Notes: generated from the sequence alone by a model not told the origin. A stretch of 64,000 nt of DNA from Shewanella algae (GCF_009183365.2 NZ_CP068230.1:4555001-4619000); one strand, 5' to 3'; shown: positions 34,458-43,827, counted from the first letter of the stretch. Numbers and translations: made by a program.

Positions 34458-35683
34458 GCTCATCAAAATGGCAGCCTGTGTGGCTGATCCTGACCTTGAT
34501 TATTCTCGGCCTCAACCTGCGCCCCAGCATGGCGGCCATAGGCCCACTGCTGGAGGCTATCCGGGCTTCCTTGCCCCTCAGTTACAGTTCCTTGGCACTC
34601 CTGACCATGCTGCCCGTGATGACCATGGGAGTCGCTATGTTTATCGGTGCCAAGCTGGCCGCCAGACTGGGAGAGCGCCAAACTCTGCTACTGTCGCTGC
34701 TACTTATTGGTATGGCCAACCTGGCTCGGCTCTGGGCCGGCAGCGGCCTGCAACTACTACTGACCGCAATCATTGCCGGCTTAGGTATCGCCCTTATTCA
34801 GGCTCTGCTGCCTGGAATGATCAAGCGCAGCTATAGCCAGCATATTGAGCGTTACATGGGGATTTACGTAACCGCCATCATGGGTGGAGCGGCCCTGGCT
34901 GCGGCCATTAGCCCTTGGCTTGAGCACAGGTTTGGTCATTGGCAGTCGGCGCTGGCCTTCTGGGCTCTGTTGAGTCTGCCGGCGATGCTATTTTGGTTCT
35001 GGGGCAAACACGGCCTGCAACCCCAGGGCTTCAATAAGGCAGCAGCAAAGAAGCCTTCAGGAAAACCGGGAGTTAGCCCAAGTGTGGGCATAGGCAGCTT
35101 TAGCCATATTCCCAGGGCCTGGCTGTTGGGGCTTTTCTTTGGCCTGAGCACAGCATCCTATACCTGTGTGCTCGCTTGGTTGGCGCCCTTCTTTATCGAC
35201 TTGGGCTGGCAAGCCACTCAGGCAGGGCTATTGCTGGCGTTTCTGACACTGATGGAAGTGGTCGCAGGCCTGTTGCTGCCGACGCTGGCGGCTCGCAGTC
35301 ATGACAGAAGGCCACTGCTATTGCTGCTCCTGTCTACCATTGGCGGTTTTATCGGGCTGGCGTTTATGCCACTGGCCCTGCCCTGGTTATGGGCTGCGCT
35401 GCTGGGTATAGGCATTGGTGGCCTCTTCCCCTTGAGTCTGATTGTCACTTTGGACCATCTGGACGACTACAGCCAGGCGGGACAACTGACGGCCTTTGTT
35501 CAGGGGATAGGTTATCTGCTGGCATCTCTGTCGCCTCTGCTGGCGGGTTATCTCAAGGACAGTTCCAGCAGCTTCACGCTTTCCTGGTTGCTGCTCGCGG
35601 CTGTGTCTCTGGGCATGCTGGCCATTGTCTGGCGCTTTGATCCCAAGCGCCACAGTCAACACTTCGCCCTGTTGGCCCACTGA
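34454..35683 (+). CDS. MFS transporter, CynX/NimT type
   Basis: The 409-residue protein has twelve spans with a longer cytoplasmic loop near 190-215. The opening LTLIILGLNLRPSMAAIGPLLEAI is characteristic of the CynX/NimT (cyanate / 2-nitroimidazole) branch of the major facilitator superfamily, and GAKLAARLGERQ is the loop 2-3 motif. The substrate is not predictable. The start overlaps the small ORF stop by four bases. A hairpin follows the stop. Confidence 0.86.
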   Translation: MSSSKWQPVWLILTLIILGLNLRPSMAAIGPLLEAIRASLPLSYSSLALLTMLPVMTMGVAMFIGAKLAARLGERQTLLLSLLLIGMANLARLWAGSGLQLLLTAIIAGLGIALIQALLPGMIKRSYSQHIERYMGIYVTAIMGGAALAAAISPWLEHRFGHWQSALAFWALLSLPAMLFWFWGKHGLQPQGFNKAAAKKPSGKPGVSPSVGIGSFSHIPRAWLLGLFFGLSTASYTCVLAWLAPFFIDLGWQATQAGLLLAFLTLMEVVAGLLLPTLAARSHDRRPLLLLLLSTIGGFIGLAFMPLALPWLWAALLGIGIGGLFPLSLIVTLDHLDDYSQAGQLTAFVQGIGYLLASLSPLLAGYLKDSSSSFTLSWLLLAAVSLGMLAIVWRFDPKRHSQHFALLAH

Positions 35684-35692
35684 GCCGATTTA

Positions 35693-35719
35693 CCGGGTGG
35701 AAAATTGTTATCCACCCGG
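35693..35719. other. Hairpin between the MFS and FUSC genes, terminator-like
   Basis: A nine-pair stem CCGGGTGGA/TCCACCCGG has a nine-base AT-rich loop and no T run. It lies 10 bases after the MFS stop. Confidence 0.5.
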
Positions 35720-35789
35720 CACTCAAGCAGACTCAAATGAGGTAGAATGGCGTCCCTCTTGTGCCATTCTGCTGTCTAAGCAACATAAA

Positions 35790-37769
35790 GTGAATCTATC
35801 CAATCTATTCCAGCGCCTGCTGCAATGGCTACCTGATCGTGCCGATCTTCCCGAAGGCTTACGCATAGGGCTGCCCATGATGGCGGGCCTGTTGCTGTTT
35901 TCGTTTCTCGGCGACAGTGCCAGCGGCGTCAACGCCCTAATCTGTGCCTGGCTGGTCGGCGTCCAGGGCCGCAACCTGGCTTATCCCAAACGTGCCGGGC
36001 TGTTGAGCAAGTCGGCACTTCTGTGCTGTATCAGCAGTGCCCTGGCCTTGCTGAGCCTGATCCACCCTTGGCTAGGGATCAGCGTACTCGGCGCCATAGG
36101 CCTGTTATATGGCCTCAGTTCCAACCAAAGAAAGTACATTCAGCTGCTGACCTACAACGCCGGCTTTTGCCTGATCTGCGGCCTGCATCTGCTGGAGTCG
36201 GGTACCGACTGGAAGATGTTGTTGCTCTCCAGCCTGTTCGGCAGCTGGTTGGCTGTCATCAGCGCCGTCATCGCCGGGCCCTGGATGGCGATACGTCAGG
36301 GCGAACAGCTGCTGGCCAGCGTGCAGCGCAAATTCGGTTTCTGGTGCAATATACTCAGCCACTCGGACGCCGCCAATGTCGGCCAGCGTCTGGCCTTGCG
36401 GGAGCAACTCGATGATGCTATTGCCGTGCTGGCCCATTGGCTGCTGGAAATGCCGGATAAAGCCGAGGTGCAACGCATCGCCCGGCAACTGGAGTCGAAT
36501 CTTATCCTGATAGAAACCCTGGAGAGCATAGGCAGGCTGCAACAAAATGATGCCGCCAGCCCGGCGCTGCAGCAGTATTTGGCCAATTTTGCCAGCGAAC
36601 TCAAGACCCATAGGGACCAAGGCACAGAGCCGACGCCACTGCCCTTGGGAGACAAGCCGCAACCTCTGCTGTTGGATGCCGCCAACCGCTTGGCCTTGGC
36701 GCTGGATCCCCAAAGACCGCTGGCAGCCGACTGGCGCGAGCGCCTGGGGCTTATCTGGCCTTCCGATGCCCAAAGCGTTCGCAGTCAATGGCGCAAGGCC
36801 TTGGTGAAACACTCGCGGGAATGGCATCACGGCCTGAGAATTCTGTTCACTCTGCTGTGTTGTCAGGCCGTGGTAGAACTGCTGCAACTGCCGCAGGGTT
36901 ATTGGGTGACGCTCACCGCCTACATAGTGCTGATGGTAGCGCCGCTCGGGCAGTTGCAGGCCAGGATCTGGAGCCGCTTCTATGGCACTGTGCTCGGTTC
37001 TGTGTTGGCACTGGGGCTTATCTGGTTTCTGGGGGCCGGTAGCTGGTTATTACCGGCCACCTGCCTGAGTGCCTTTCTGGCCTTTGCCACCTTCTACAAG
37101 GCCAGATATGAGATTCATGTGTTCTGGCTCACCATGCTGATGGTGTTTGCCATCACCCTGCTACTGCCGAGCGATCCCTATATCGCCTTCTACCGGGCGC
37201 TGGACACCTTCACCGGCGCTTTAATGGCATTTCTGGCGATGCATCTGTTTATTCCCAGCTGGACCCGGCGCTGGCTCGACAGCTATGTATGCCACTTTAT
37301 CGAGCTGGAGCGGGCTTGGCTTGCCAGTATCAATACAGGTAAAGCCGATAATGCCCTGCGTTGGCAAGCCCATGCGGCGCTGAGACAACTGGGCCAAGAA
37401 GTCGGCTTTTTGAAGCTCGAGCCCAACACGGGCCAGCGGGAGCTGCAGGACTGGCAGAGTTTTCTCTGGCTTGGGCTGACGCTGCACTGCACCCTGGTGT
37501 TGGTGGCACGCCAGCAGCAAAAGCAGCCGCTGCATCTGGCGGAGCAACAGCTGGCGGCCTGGCCCCAGCTGTTTCGTCAGCGCTTCTTGGCAACAGAGAT
37601 GCACCAATCCGAGTCCGGGCCAGCGCCCAATTCAACAGATGAGACTACGCAACAGTCAGCAAGACAAGCTGAAGCGATTCCCGCTTGGGTTATGCAGGAT
37701 ATCGCCCATCTCTATGCCTGGCTCGACTGGCAACGTCCCTACGCCCTGAGCGGCAACACTCACGGCTGA
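35790..37769 (+). CDS. FUSC-family (YccS/YhfK-like) inner-membrane protein
   Basis: The product has 659 residues if it starts at the GTG at 35790 (VNLSNLFQRLLQWLPDRADLPEGLRIGLPMMAG). Upstream in-frame codons run back into the MFS gene, so they are not the start. The ribosome site is weak and the start is uncertain by a few codons. Two blocks of about six spans (about 30-165 and 360-490) each precede a soluble region, the YccS/FUSC layout, related to aromatic acid exporters such as AaeB. The substrate is unknown. The yqhD-like gene starts 12 bases downstream. Confidence 0.8.
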   Translation: MNLSNLFQRLLQWLPDRADLPEGLRIGLPMMAGLLLFSFLGDSASGVNALICAWLVGVQGRNLAYPKRAGLLSKSALLCCISSALALLSLIHPWLGISVLGAIGLLYGLSSNQRKYIQLLTYNAGFCLICGLHLLESGTDWKMLLLSSLFGSWLAVISAVIAGPWMAIRQGEQLLASVQRKFGFWCNILSHSDAANVGQRLALREQLDDAIAVLAHWLLEMPDKAEVQRIARQLESNLILIETLESIGRLQQNDAASPALQQYLANFASELKTHRDQGTEPTPLPLGDKPQPLLLDAANRLALALDPQRPLAADWRERLGLIWPSDAQSVRSQWRKALVKHSREWHHGLRILFTLLCCQAVVELLQLPQGYWVTLTAYIVLMVAPLGQLQARIWSRFYGTVLGSVLALGLIWFLGAGSWLLPATCLSAFLAFATFYKARYEIHVFWLTMLMVFAITLLLPSDPYIAFYRALDTFTGALMAFLAMHLFIPSWTRRWLDSYVCHFIELERAWLASINTGKADNALRWQAHAALRQLGQEVGFLKLEPNTGQRELQDWQSFLWLGLTLHCTLVLVARQQQKQPLHLAEQQLAAWPQLFRQRFLATEMHQSESGPAPNSTDETTQQSARQAEAIPAWVMQDIAHLYAWLDWQRPYALSGNTHG

Positions 37770-37781
37770 CAGGAGTCCAAG

Positions 37782-38939
37782 ATGTACGATTTTGAATTCT
37801 ACAATCCAACCCGCCTACTCTTTGGCCGCAGCAGCCTGGAGCAGCTGGACACTCTGGTGCCCAATGACGCCAGAGTGCTCTTGCTCTACGGCGGCCAAAG
37901 CGCCAAGCGCAATGGCACCCTGGCCCAGGTCAGCCAGGTATTGGGTAAACGCATCTGCGCCGAGTTCGGCGGCATTAGCCCCAACCCCGACTACCACCAG
38001 CTATTGCAGGCAGTAGAGCAGATAAGGCAACAAAAGCTGGACTTTATTCTCGCCATCGGCGGCGGTTCCATCATAGATGCGGGCAAGTTTATTGCCGCCG
38101 CAGCACCCTATCAGGGAGAGCCCTGGGAGATACTGGAAACCGACGGTCGCCACATTGACCAAGCTCTACCGCTCGGTACTGTGCTGACCCTGCCGGCCAC
38201 CGGTTCAGAGATGAATAACTGCGCGGTGATCAGCAATAGCGCTCTTGGCCTCAAGCGCTCCTTTCGTCATCCCTCGGTGTTTCCCCGCTTCTCTGTACTG
38301 GCGCCACAACTGAGTTTCAGCCTACCGCAACCACAGATTGCCAACGGTGTGGTGGATGCCTTTGTGCACGTGACCGAGCAGTACCTGACTTACCCGGTCG
38401 ACGCCAAGGTGCAGGACAGGTTTGCCGAAGGCCTGCTGCTCACTCTGATAGAGGAAGGCCCCAAGGCGCTGGCAGAGCCCGAAAACTATCGGGTGCGCGC
38501 CAATATCATGTTTAGCGCTACCATGGCGCTCAACGGCCTGATCGGCACAGGTGTTCCGCAAGACTGGTCGACCCATAAACTGGGTCACGAACTGACGGTG
38601 CGCCACGGCCTGGATCATGCCGTGACCCTCGCCATACTGCTGCCGACTATGCTGCGCCTGAGAAAGGCCGCCAAACACGCCAAGCTGCTGCAGTATGCCG
38701 AGCGGGTTTGGCAACTCAGCGACGGCAGCGAGGAGCAACGCATAGATGCAGCCATAGAGCTGACCCGGCAGTTCTTCGAATCCATGGGGCTCCAGACTCA
38801 CCTCAGTGACTATGGCATAGGCCATGAGGCCATAGCGCCGCTGCTGGAGAACCTTGAACGCCAGGGGCTGACCCAACTGGGAGAGGACGGCCGGGTCGAC
38901 CTTGAGCTGAGCCGACAGGTTTTTCAGGCCAGCCTTTAA
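37782..38939 (+). CDS. yqhD: NADPH-dependent aldehyde reductase, YqhD type (iron-containing ADH family)
   Basis: The 385-residue protein is close to E. coli YqhD (387): FYNPTRLLFGRSSLEQL at the start, AIGGGSIIDAGKFIAAAA for the NADP site, and TLPATGSEMNNCAVIS. It has the metal-binding pattern ANGVVDAFVHVTEQYLTYPVDAKVQDRFAEG with later GHELTVRHGLDHA supplying His ligands. YqhD reduces short-chain aldehydes, including acrolein and malondialdehyde, in the cytoplasm as a detoxifier. It follows the FUSC gene by 12 bases and may share its transcript. Confidence 0.9.
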   Translation: MYDFEFYNPTRLLFGRSSLEQLDTLVPNDARVLLLYGGQSAKRNGTLAQVSQVLGKRICAEFGGISPNPDYHQLLQAVEQIRQQKLDFILAIGGGSIIDAGKFIAAAAPYQGEPWEILETDGRHIDQALPLGTVLTLPATGSEMNNCAVISNSALGLKRSFRHPSVFPRFSVLAPQLSFSLPQPQIANGVVDAFVHVTEQYLTYPVDAKVQDRFAEGLLLTLIEEGPKALAEPENYRVRANIMFSATMALNGLIGTGVPQDWSTHKLGHELTVRHGLDHAVTLAILLPTMLRLRKAAKHAKLLQYAERVWQLSDGSEEQRIDAAIELTRQFFESMGLQTHLSDYGIGHEAIAPLLENLERQGLTQLGEDGRVDLELSRQVFQASL

Positions 38940-39010
38940 AGGCAGTGATTTTTGCCAATAAACAGGCTAATCTGAAGCAAGTTCACAACTGCATAACAAG
39001 GGAAGTCTTT

Positions 39011-39556
39011 ATGCGTACTCTGATGATAATCAGCCTGGCATTGCTGTCGCTGGTTGCCCAGGCGACTGTCTATAAGTGGGTCGATAAAGATGGCAAGGTG
39101 CATTACAGCGATGAGCCCAACCCCCAAGCCCAGGCAGTGGAATTCACCGACAAGACCCAGAATCAAATAAGCCTGGAAACGCCTAAACCTCTGCCCGATC
39201 CCATAGAAGTAGAACAGGTCGGCTATGGGTTGAAGATACTTTCACCACAGCATGAGGAAACCATTCGCGATAACGCCGGTGATTTTCAGGTTCAGGTAGA
39301 GGTAGAGCCGGAGCTGGCTTCGGGTCATTTTCTGCAACTCTACATAGACGGCATCTCCTCCAGCGACGCTCAGCGCAGCAATCTCTTCCAGCTCAAGGAT
39401 ATCGACCGCGGCGAACACACGCTGCAACTCAAGGCAGTGCAACAAAACGGCAAAGTCCTTGCATCCAGTAGTCCCATAACCATTTTTCTGCACCAAGCCG
39501 GACTGATGCAACCCGCCTTCCCGGCACCCGGGAAAGGCCCAAAGCCAAGTAACTAA
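39011..39556 (+). CDS. DUF4124 periplasmic protein
   Basis: The 181-residue protein has a signal peptide (MRTLMIISLALLSLVAQA, cleavage before TVYKW) and the DUF4124 signature TVYKWVDKDGKVHYSDEPNP right after it. A beta-rich domain follows, resembling an Ig-like fold (about 70-165). The start at 39011 has AAGGGAAG upstream. DUF4124 proteins are common in Shewanella near glnA/ntrBC, and their function is unknown. Confidence 0.82.
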   Translation: MRTLMIISLALLSLVAQATVYKWVDKDGKVHYSDEPNPQAQAVEFTDKTQNQISLETPKPLPDPIEVEQVGYGLKILSPQHEETIRDNAGDFQVQVEVEPELASGHFLQLYIDGISSSDAQRSNLFQLKDIDRGEHTLQLKAVQQNGKVLASSSPITIFLHQAGLMQPAFPAPGKGPKPSN

Positions 39557-39634
39557 CGTTATTTCAATAAATTAGCTACTTTGCTTTTCGAGTTAGTCCA
39601 CAGAGTTGTTGGCTTGCGGCCTGCACCGAATTGG

Positions 39635-39651
39635 TGCACCATTATGGTGCA
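39635..39651. promoter_or_regulatory. NtrC binding site in front of ntrBC
   Basis: TGCACCATTATGGTGCA is a perfect NtrC palindrome that ends 9-21 bases before the possible ntrB starts. So close to the gene it should repress, giving negative autoregulation as at E. coli glnL. Confidence 0.88.
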
Positions 39652-39671
39652 ATCCTGCTATGGGAAACTCA

Positions 39672-40730
39672 ATGGACACAAATATCCTGCTCAATCATCT
39701 GGCAACTGCCGTTCTGGTCATCGACAGTGACCTGCTTCCCAGCTATGCCAACGCCGCTGCCGAGCAGTTGCTGGGCGTCTCCAGCCACAGGTTGCAGGAG
39801 CAGGTACTGACAGAGCATCTGCATGCCATAGGAGTTGAACCCAGAGTGCTGCAAAGCGCGGTGCTGGAACGTCAGGGGTTAACGGTCAATACCGCTCAGC
39901 TCATCAGCCTGGATGGCCAGCATCACACTGTGGATATGACACTGATCCCTCTGGAGCAGGGAGAACAGCTCAAACCCTTGAGCCTGTTGGAACTCAGACA
40001 GGTGGATCAGCAGCGGCGCATTCACCAGCAGTTGACCCTGGATGCCCAGCAGCAGGCGGCTCAATATCTGGTGCGCAATCTGGCCCATGAGATTAAAAAC
40101 CCGCTGGGTGGACTGCGCGGCGCGGCGCAGCTCTTGTCCCGCGAGCTTAGCGAGCCGCAGCTCAAGGAGTTCACCACACTCATCATAGAGCAGGCCGACA
40201 GGTTGCGCGCCCTGGTCGACCGATTGCTGGGGCCGCAGAAACCATCGCAGCACAAGCTGCAGAATATCCATCTGGTGCTGCAAAAGGTGATCAGTCTGGT
40301 GAGTGTGACCCTGCCGCAACAGATACATCTGCGCCAGGATTACGACCCCTCGATTCCGGACTTGCCTATGGATGAAGATCAACTGCAACAGGCAATCCTC
40401 AACATAGTGCAAAATGCAGTACAAGCCTTGGAGCATCAGGGCGGCGATATCATGATCCGCACCCGCACCGCCCATCAGGTCACCATAGGCAACCAGAGAC
40501 ACAAGTTGGTGCTGGTGCTGTCAATCATAGACAACGGCCCGGGTATTGCCCCGGAACTGGTGGATACCCTGTTTTACCCCATGGTCACAGGCCGCAAGGA
40601 CGGCAACGGCCTGGGGCTATCCATCGCCCACAATATTGCCAGGCTCCACGGCGGCCGTATCGACTGCGATTCGGCCCCGGGACACACAGAGTTCAGCCTG
40701 ACATTGCCGATCAACAACCACAGCGGCTAA
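39672..40730 (+). CDS. ntrB: Nitrogen regulation sensor histidine kinase NtrB (GlnL)
   Basis: The 352-residue cytoplasmic protein has a PAS domain (about 8-115) and the H-box LVRNLAHEIKNPLGGLRGAAQLL, where the His is phosphorylated. The kinase domain has DNGPGIAPELVDTLFYPMVTGRKDGNGLGLSIAH and ends with HTEFSLTLPI. It is closely similar to E. coli NtrB (349). With PII it adds or removes phosphate on NtrC according to nitrogen status. An alternative ATG at 39660 would add four residues. ntrC follows after 16 bases. Confidence 0.95.
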   Translation: MDTNILLNHLATAVLVIDSDLLPSYANAAAEQLLGVSSHRLQEQVLTEHLHAIGVEPRVLQSAVLERQGLTVNTAQLISLDGQHHTVDMTLIPLEQGEQLKPLSLLELRQVDQQRRIHQQLTLDAQQQAAQYLVRNLAHEIKNPLGGLRGAAQLLSRELSEPQLKEFTTLIIEQADRLRALVDRLLGPQKPSQHKLQNIHLVLQKVISLVSVTLPQQIHLRQDYDPSIPDLPMDEDQLQQAILNIVQNAVQALEHQGGDIMIRTRTAHQVTIGNQRHKLVLVLSIIDNGPGIAPELVDTLFYPMVTGRKDGNGLGLSIAHNIARLHGGRIDCDSAPGHTEFSLTLPINNHSG

Positions 40731-40746
40731 CAAGAGAGGAAACAAT

Positions 40747-42150
40747 ATGAGTGAACAGGTTTGGATCCTCGATGATGACAGTTCAATTCGTTGGGTGCTG
40801 GAACGGGCACTGCAAGGCGCCAAACTCAGCTGCGCCAGCTTTGCCGCCGCCGAGTCACTGTGGCAGGCGCTGGAAATCTCCCAGCCCAGAGTCATAGTCT
40901 CGGATATCCGCATGCCGGGGACCGATGGCCTCACCCTGCTGGAGCGTATCGGCCTACATTATCCCCATATCCCGGTGATCATAATGACGGCCCATTCAGA
41001 TCTCGACAGTGCCGTCAGCGCCTATCAGGCCGGGGCATTCGAGTATCTGCCCAAACCCTTCGACATAGATGAGGCGATTGCCCTGGTAGAGCGGGCGCTC
41101 AACCATGCCACAGAGCAGGCACCTGCGGCAGCCGAGCCGCAGGTCAAGGCACCGGAGATCATAGGCGAAGCCCCCGCGATGCAGGAGGTGTTTCGCGCCA
41201 TAGGCCGTTTGTCGCGCTCATCTATCAGTGTGCTGATCAACGGTCAGTCAGGTACGGGTAAAGAGTTGGTTGCCGGGGCGCTGCACAAACACAGTCCACG
41301 CAAAGACAAACCCTTTATCGCCCTCAATATGGCGGCTATCCCCAAGGAGCTGATCGAATCCGAGCTGTTCGGCCATGAGAAAGGCGCCTTCACCGGCGCC
41401 GCCAATGTGCGTCAGGGCCGGTTTGAACAGGCCAATGGCGGCACCCTGTTTCTCGATGAGATAGGCGATATGCCGCTGGACGTACAGACCCGGCTGTTGC
41501 GGGTGCTGGCCGATGGCCAATTCTATCGGGTCGGTGGCCACTCTCCGGTGCAGGTCGATGTCAGGATCATTGCCGCAACCCACCAGGACCTGGAACAACT
41601 GGTACTCAAGGGGGGCTTTCGGGAAGACTTGTTCCACCGCCTGAACGTGATTCGAATCCATCTGCCACCGCTATCACAGCGGCGGGAAGATATTCCGCAG
41701 TTGGCACGCCATTTCCTGGCCAGTGCCGCCAAAGAGATTGGGGTAGAGGCCAAAATACTCACCCCGGAAACCGCCGCCAAGCTGCAGCAACTGCCCTGGC
41801 CCGGCAACGTGCGTCAGTTGGAAAATACCTGCCGCTGGTTGACCGTGATGGCCTCGGGCCAGGAAATTATCCCTCAGGATCTGCCGCCTGAGCTGTTCAA
41901 GGAGCCCAAGGCACCTCAAGGCAGTGCCGGCCCGTCCCAGGATTGGCAAAACGCCCTGAAATTGTGGCTGGATATGCGCCTGTCACAGGGCGAGAGCGAT
42001 CTGCTGACCGAAATCCAACCCGCGTTTGAGCGCATCTTGCTGGAAACCGCGCTGGAGCATACCCAGGGCCACAAACAGGAAGCCGCCAAACGCCTTGGAT
42101 GGGGCCGCAATACCCTGACCCGCAAGCTTAAAGAGCTGGCAATGGACTGA
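40747..42150 (+). CDS. ntrC: Nitrogen regulation response regulator NtrC (GlnG)
   Basis: The 467-residue protein has a receiver domain (Asp in VIVSDIRMPG, about 54), an AAA+ domain with GQSGTGKE, the sigma-54 contact GAFTGA and the second GRFEQANGGTLFLDEIGD segment. The Fis-type helix-turn-helix at the end is KQEAAKRLGWGRNTLTRKLKEL. It activates sigma-54 promoters under nitrogen limitation. Matching DNA sites are visible upstream of glnA and of this operon. A ribosome site (AGAGGA) lies before the ATG. The gene ends at a bidirectional terminator. Confidence 0.96.
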   Translation: MSEQVWILDDDSSIRWVLERALQGAKLSCASFAAAESLWQALEISQPRVIVSDIRMPGTDGLTLLERIGLHYPHIPVIIMTAHSDLDSAVSAYQAGAFEYLPKPFDIDEAIALVERALNHATEQAPAAAEPQVKAPEIIGEAPAMQEVFRAIGRLSRSSISVLINGQSGTGKELVAGALHKHSPRKDKPFIALNMAAIPKELIESELFGHEKGAFTGAANVRQGRFEQANGGTLFLDEIGDMPLDVQTRLLRVLADGQFYRVGGHSPVQVDVRIIAATHQDLEQLVLKGGFREDLFHRLNVIRIHLPPLSQRREDIPQLARHFLASAAKEIGVEAKILTPETAAKLQQLPWPGNVRQLENTCRWLTVMASGQEIIPQDLPPELFKEPKAPQGSAGPSQDWQNALKLWLDMRLSQGESDLLTEIQPAFERILLETALEHTQGHKQEAAKRLGWGRNTLTRKLKELAMD

Positions 42151-42177
42151 CCCCTGCGTCGGGAACCTTCCCGCAAT

Positions 42178-42207
42178 AAAAAAGGATGCCAAATGGCATC
42201 CTTTTTT
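42178..42207. terminator. Bidirectional terminator between ntrC and the outer-membrane barrel gene
   Basis: A run of As, then the seven-pair stem GGATGCC/GGCATCC with a four-base loop and six Ts. It serves both convergent genes. Confidence 0.92.
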
Positions 42208-42222
42208 AACTGAGCAGCGATA

Positions 42223-42777
42223 TCAAAACTGCCAGTGTAGCCCCAACGCCAGGTTGGACATGTCTGTGTCCAGATCGCGGGCGCCATAATTGAATTCAGA
42301 ATCCAGCTCTACCTTGAGCATTTCATAACCCAGACGCAGATGCAGGCTCTCTGTCAGAGCGGCGTCCAGCCCCAAACCATAAAGCCAACCATAGCCGTCA
42401 AAATCCTCTTCCCAGTAACCGTTATCGACACGCACCAATCCGCGGGCAATACCCGCCTTGGCATAGAGGGAAAAGGTGTCATTAAGCTGCCAGGTAAACT
42501 TGGGCGCTATGCTGGTGTAACCGCTGAGGATATCCAGATTGTCGCTATCCAGGTTGTCTGCTACCAAGAGGTTGGCCTCGAGGGCAAACCAGGAGTTGAA
42601 CCGGTAACCACCGTAAGCGCCGAAGCCTACTCCGGACTCGCTGAAGTTACTATCCTTGAGCTCAAGCTTTCCCTGGCCAATCTGGCCGCCTACATAAAAA
42701 CCTGAGTCGTCCTGAGCCTGAGCCAAAGGTGCGGCCGCCATAGAGACCACGAAAGCCAGTGCTGCTGCTTGTTTCAT
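42223..42777 (-). CDS. OmpA-like eight-strand outer-membrane beta-barrel protein
   Basis: The 184-residue protein has a signal peptide ending APLAQAQ (about residue 22). It then has alternating strands of a small barrel (GFYVGGQIGQGKLEL, GFGAYGGYRFNSWFALEANL, HLRLGYEMLKVEL) and a terminal aromatic (LGLHWQF) as BAM proteins require. It resembles the OmpA-barrel/porin-family small proteins of Shewanella, with no peptidoglycan-binding domain. The function is unknown. It stands alone between terminators, with a plausible promoter in the AT-rich 42778-42912. Confidence 0.8.
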   Translation of the reverse strand: MKQAAALAFVVSMAAAPLAQAQDDSGFYVGGQIGQGKLELKDSNFSESGVGFGAYGGYRFNSWFALEANLLVADNLDSDNLDILSGYTSIAPKFTWQLNDTFSLYAKAGIARGLVRVDNGYWEEDFDGYGWLYGLGLDAALTESLHLRLGYEMLKVELDSEFNYGARDLDTDMSNLALGLHWQF

Positions 42778-42912
42778 TGATAAATCCTTTTAGCGATTGA
42801 AAGTCGCAGTGATATTAATAGAAACAAACAGTTGCAACAATATTGCTGCAAAATTAAACCCTTTTTGTCAGCAGGCGTTCAGCCAGAAACCCTAATGTGC
42901 CATGGCCGCCCG

Positions 42913-43782
42913 CTACACAGGATCCTGGTGAATGATCACCTCGGCATGGTCAAAGTCGGCGCGGATCCGCTCGCCTGTGGCCACAGCTATGGCATGGGCC
43001 TGTTGCAGGCTCAGGTCTTTGTCCAGCTCCAGATGCAGTTGAATAAAGGTGGTCTTGCCCGCCTGACGGGTACGCAAGTCATGAATGCCACGCACTTGAG
43101 TATCCTGCTCGGCCAATTGCCGAATACGCAGCCGGGTTTCATCATCAAGCTCCCGGTCGAGCAAGGCCTGAATCGAGCGATACCCCAGCGACCAGGCTTG
43201 TTGACCTATGTAAAGGGCGATCAATACCGCAAACAGACCATCGGCCCACCACCAGCCGTATTGCGCCAAAACCAGCGCCAACAGCACGGCACCGTTGAGA
43301 AACAGATCTGACTTATAGTGCAGGGCATCGGCCTCGACCACTGTACTCTTGGTGGCCGCCAGCGCCCGTTTCTGCAGCATGACCAAGGCCAAGGTCAGCA
43401 CTATGGCAATAATGGACACCACAACGCCCAAAGTGGCATGGGTCAAAGGCATGGGATTAACCAGGCGCTCGCCGCCGTGAAACAGCAGCAGGAATGCCGT
43501 CCCCATAATAAAGGCCGATTGGGCTAAAGACGCCAGCGGCTCAGCCTTACCGTGACCATACCTGTGCTCCTGATCGGCAGGCACCAAGGCATAGCGAATG
43601 GCAATAAAGTTGACTATGGAAGCCAGGGCATCGGCAAAGGAGTCGGTCAGAGAGGCCAGCATACTGGCCGACCCGGACCAGAGCCAGGCGGCCAGTTTTA
43701 TCAGGATCAGGGTAATCGCGGTCGCCACTGCGGCGCGGCTCGCCAATTTAACCCAAAACTCGTAGCGGGAAGTCGTTGTCAT
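42913..43782 (-). CDS. fieF: Cation diffusion facilitator FieF (YiiP-like)
   Basis: The 289-residue protein has six spans and a C-terminal cytoplasmic domain. The metal-site residues of E. coli FieF are all present: TDSFADAL (Asp pair of span 2) and HYKSD (His and Asp of span 5). The C-terminal domain ends with VIIHQDPV. It exports Zn2+/Fe2+ with proton exchange. It lies 45 bases after the cpxP-like gene on the same strand, the same neighbour as in E. coli (cpxP-fieF). An eight-pair hairpin just before its ATG may affect expression. Confidence 0.92.
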   Translation of the reverse strand: MTTTSRYEFWVKLASRAAVATAITLILIKLAAWLWSGSASMLASLTDSFADALASIVNFIAIRYALVPADQEHRYGHGKAEPLASLAQSAFIMGTAFLLLFHGGERLVNPMPLTHATLGVVVSIIAIVLTLALVMLQKRALAATKSTVVEADALHYKSDLFLNGAVLLALVLAQYGWWWADGLFAVLIALYIGQQAWSLGYRSIQALLDRELDDETRLRIRQLAEQDTQVRGIHDLRTRQAGKTTFIQLHLELDKDLSLQQAHAIAVATGERIRADFDHAEVIIHQDPV

Positions 43783-43786
43783 TCAA

Positions 43787-43815
43787 GGGCTCAGCGGTCG
43801 GGAGTCACTGAGCCC
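43787..43815 (-). other. Hairpin just upstream of the fieF start
   Basis: On the minus strand GGGCTCAG pairs perfectly with CTGAGCCC around a 13-base loop and ends four bases before the fieF ATG. No clear ribosome site lies outside it. It may reduce fieF translation or partly end the cpxP transcript. Confidence 0.55.
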
Positions 43816-43827
43816 ATAGTAGCAGAT

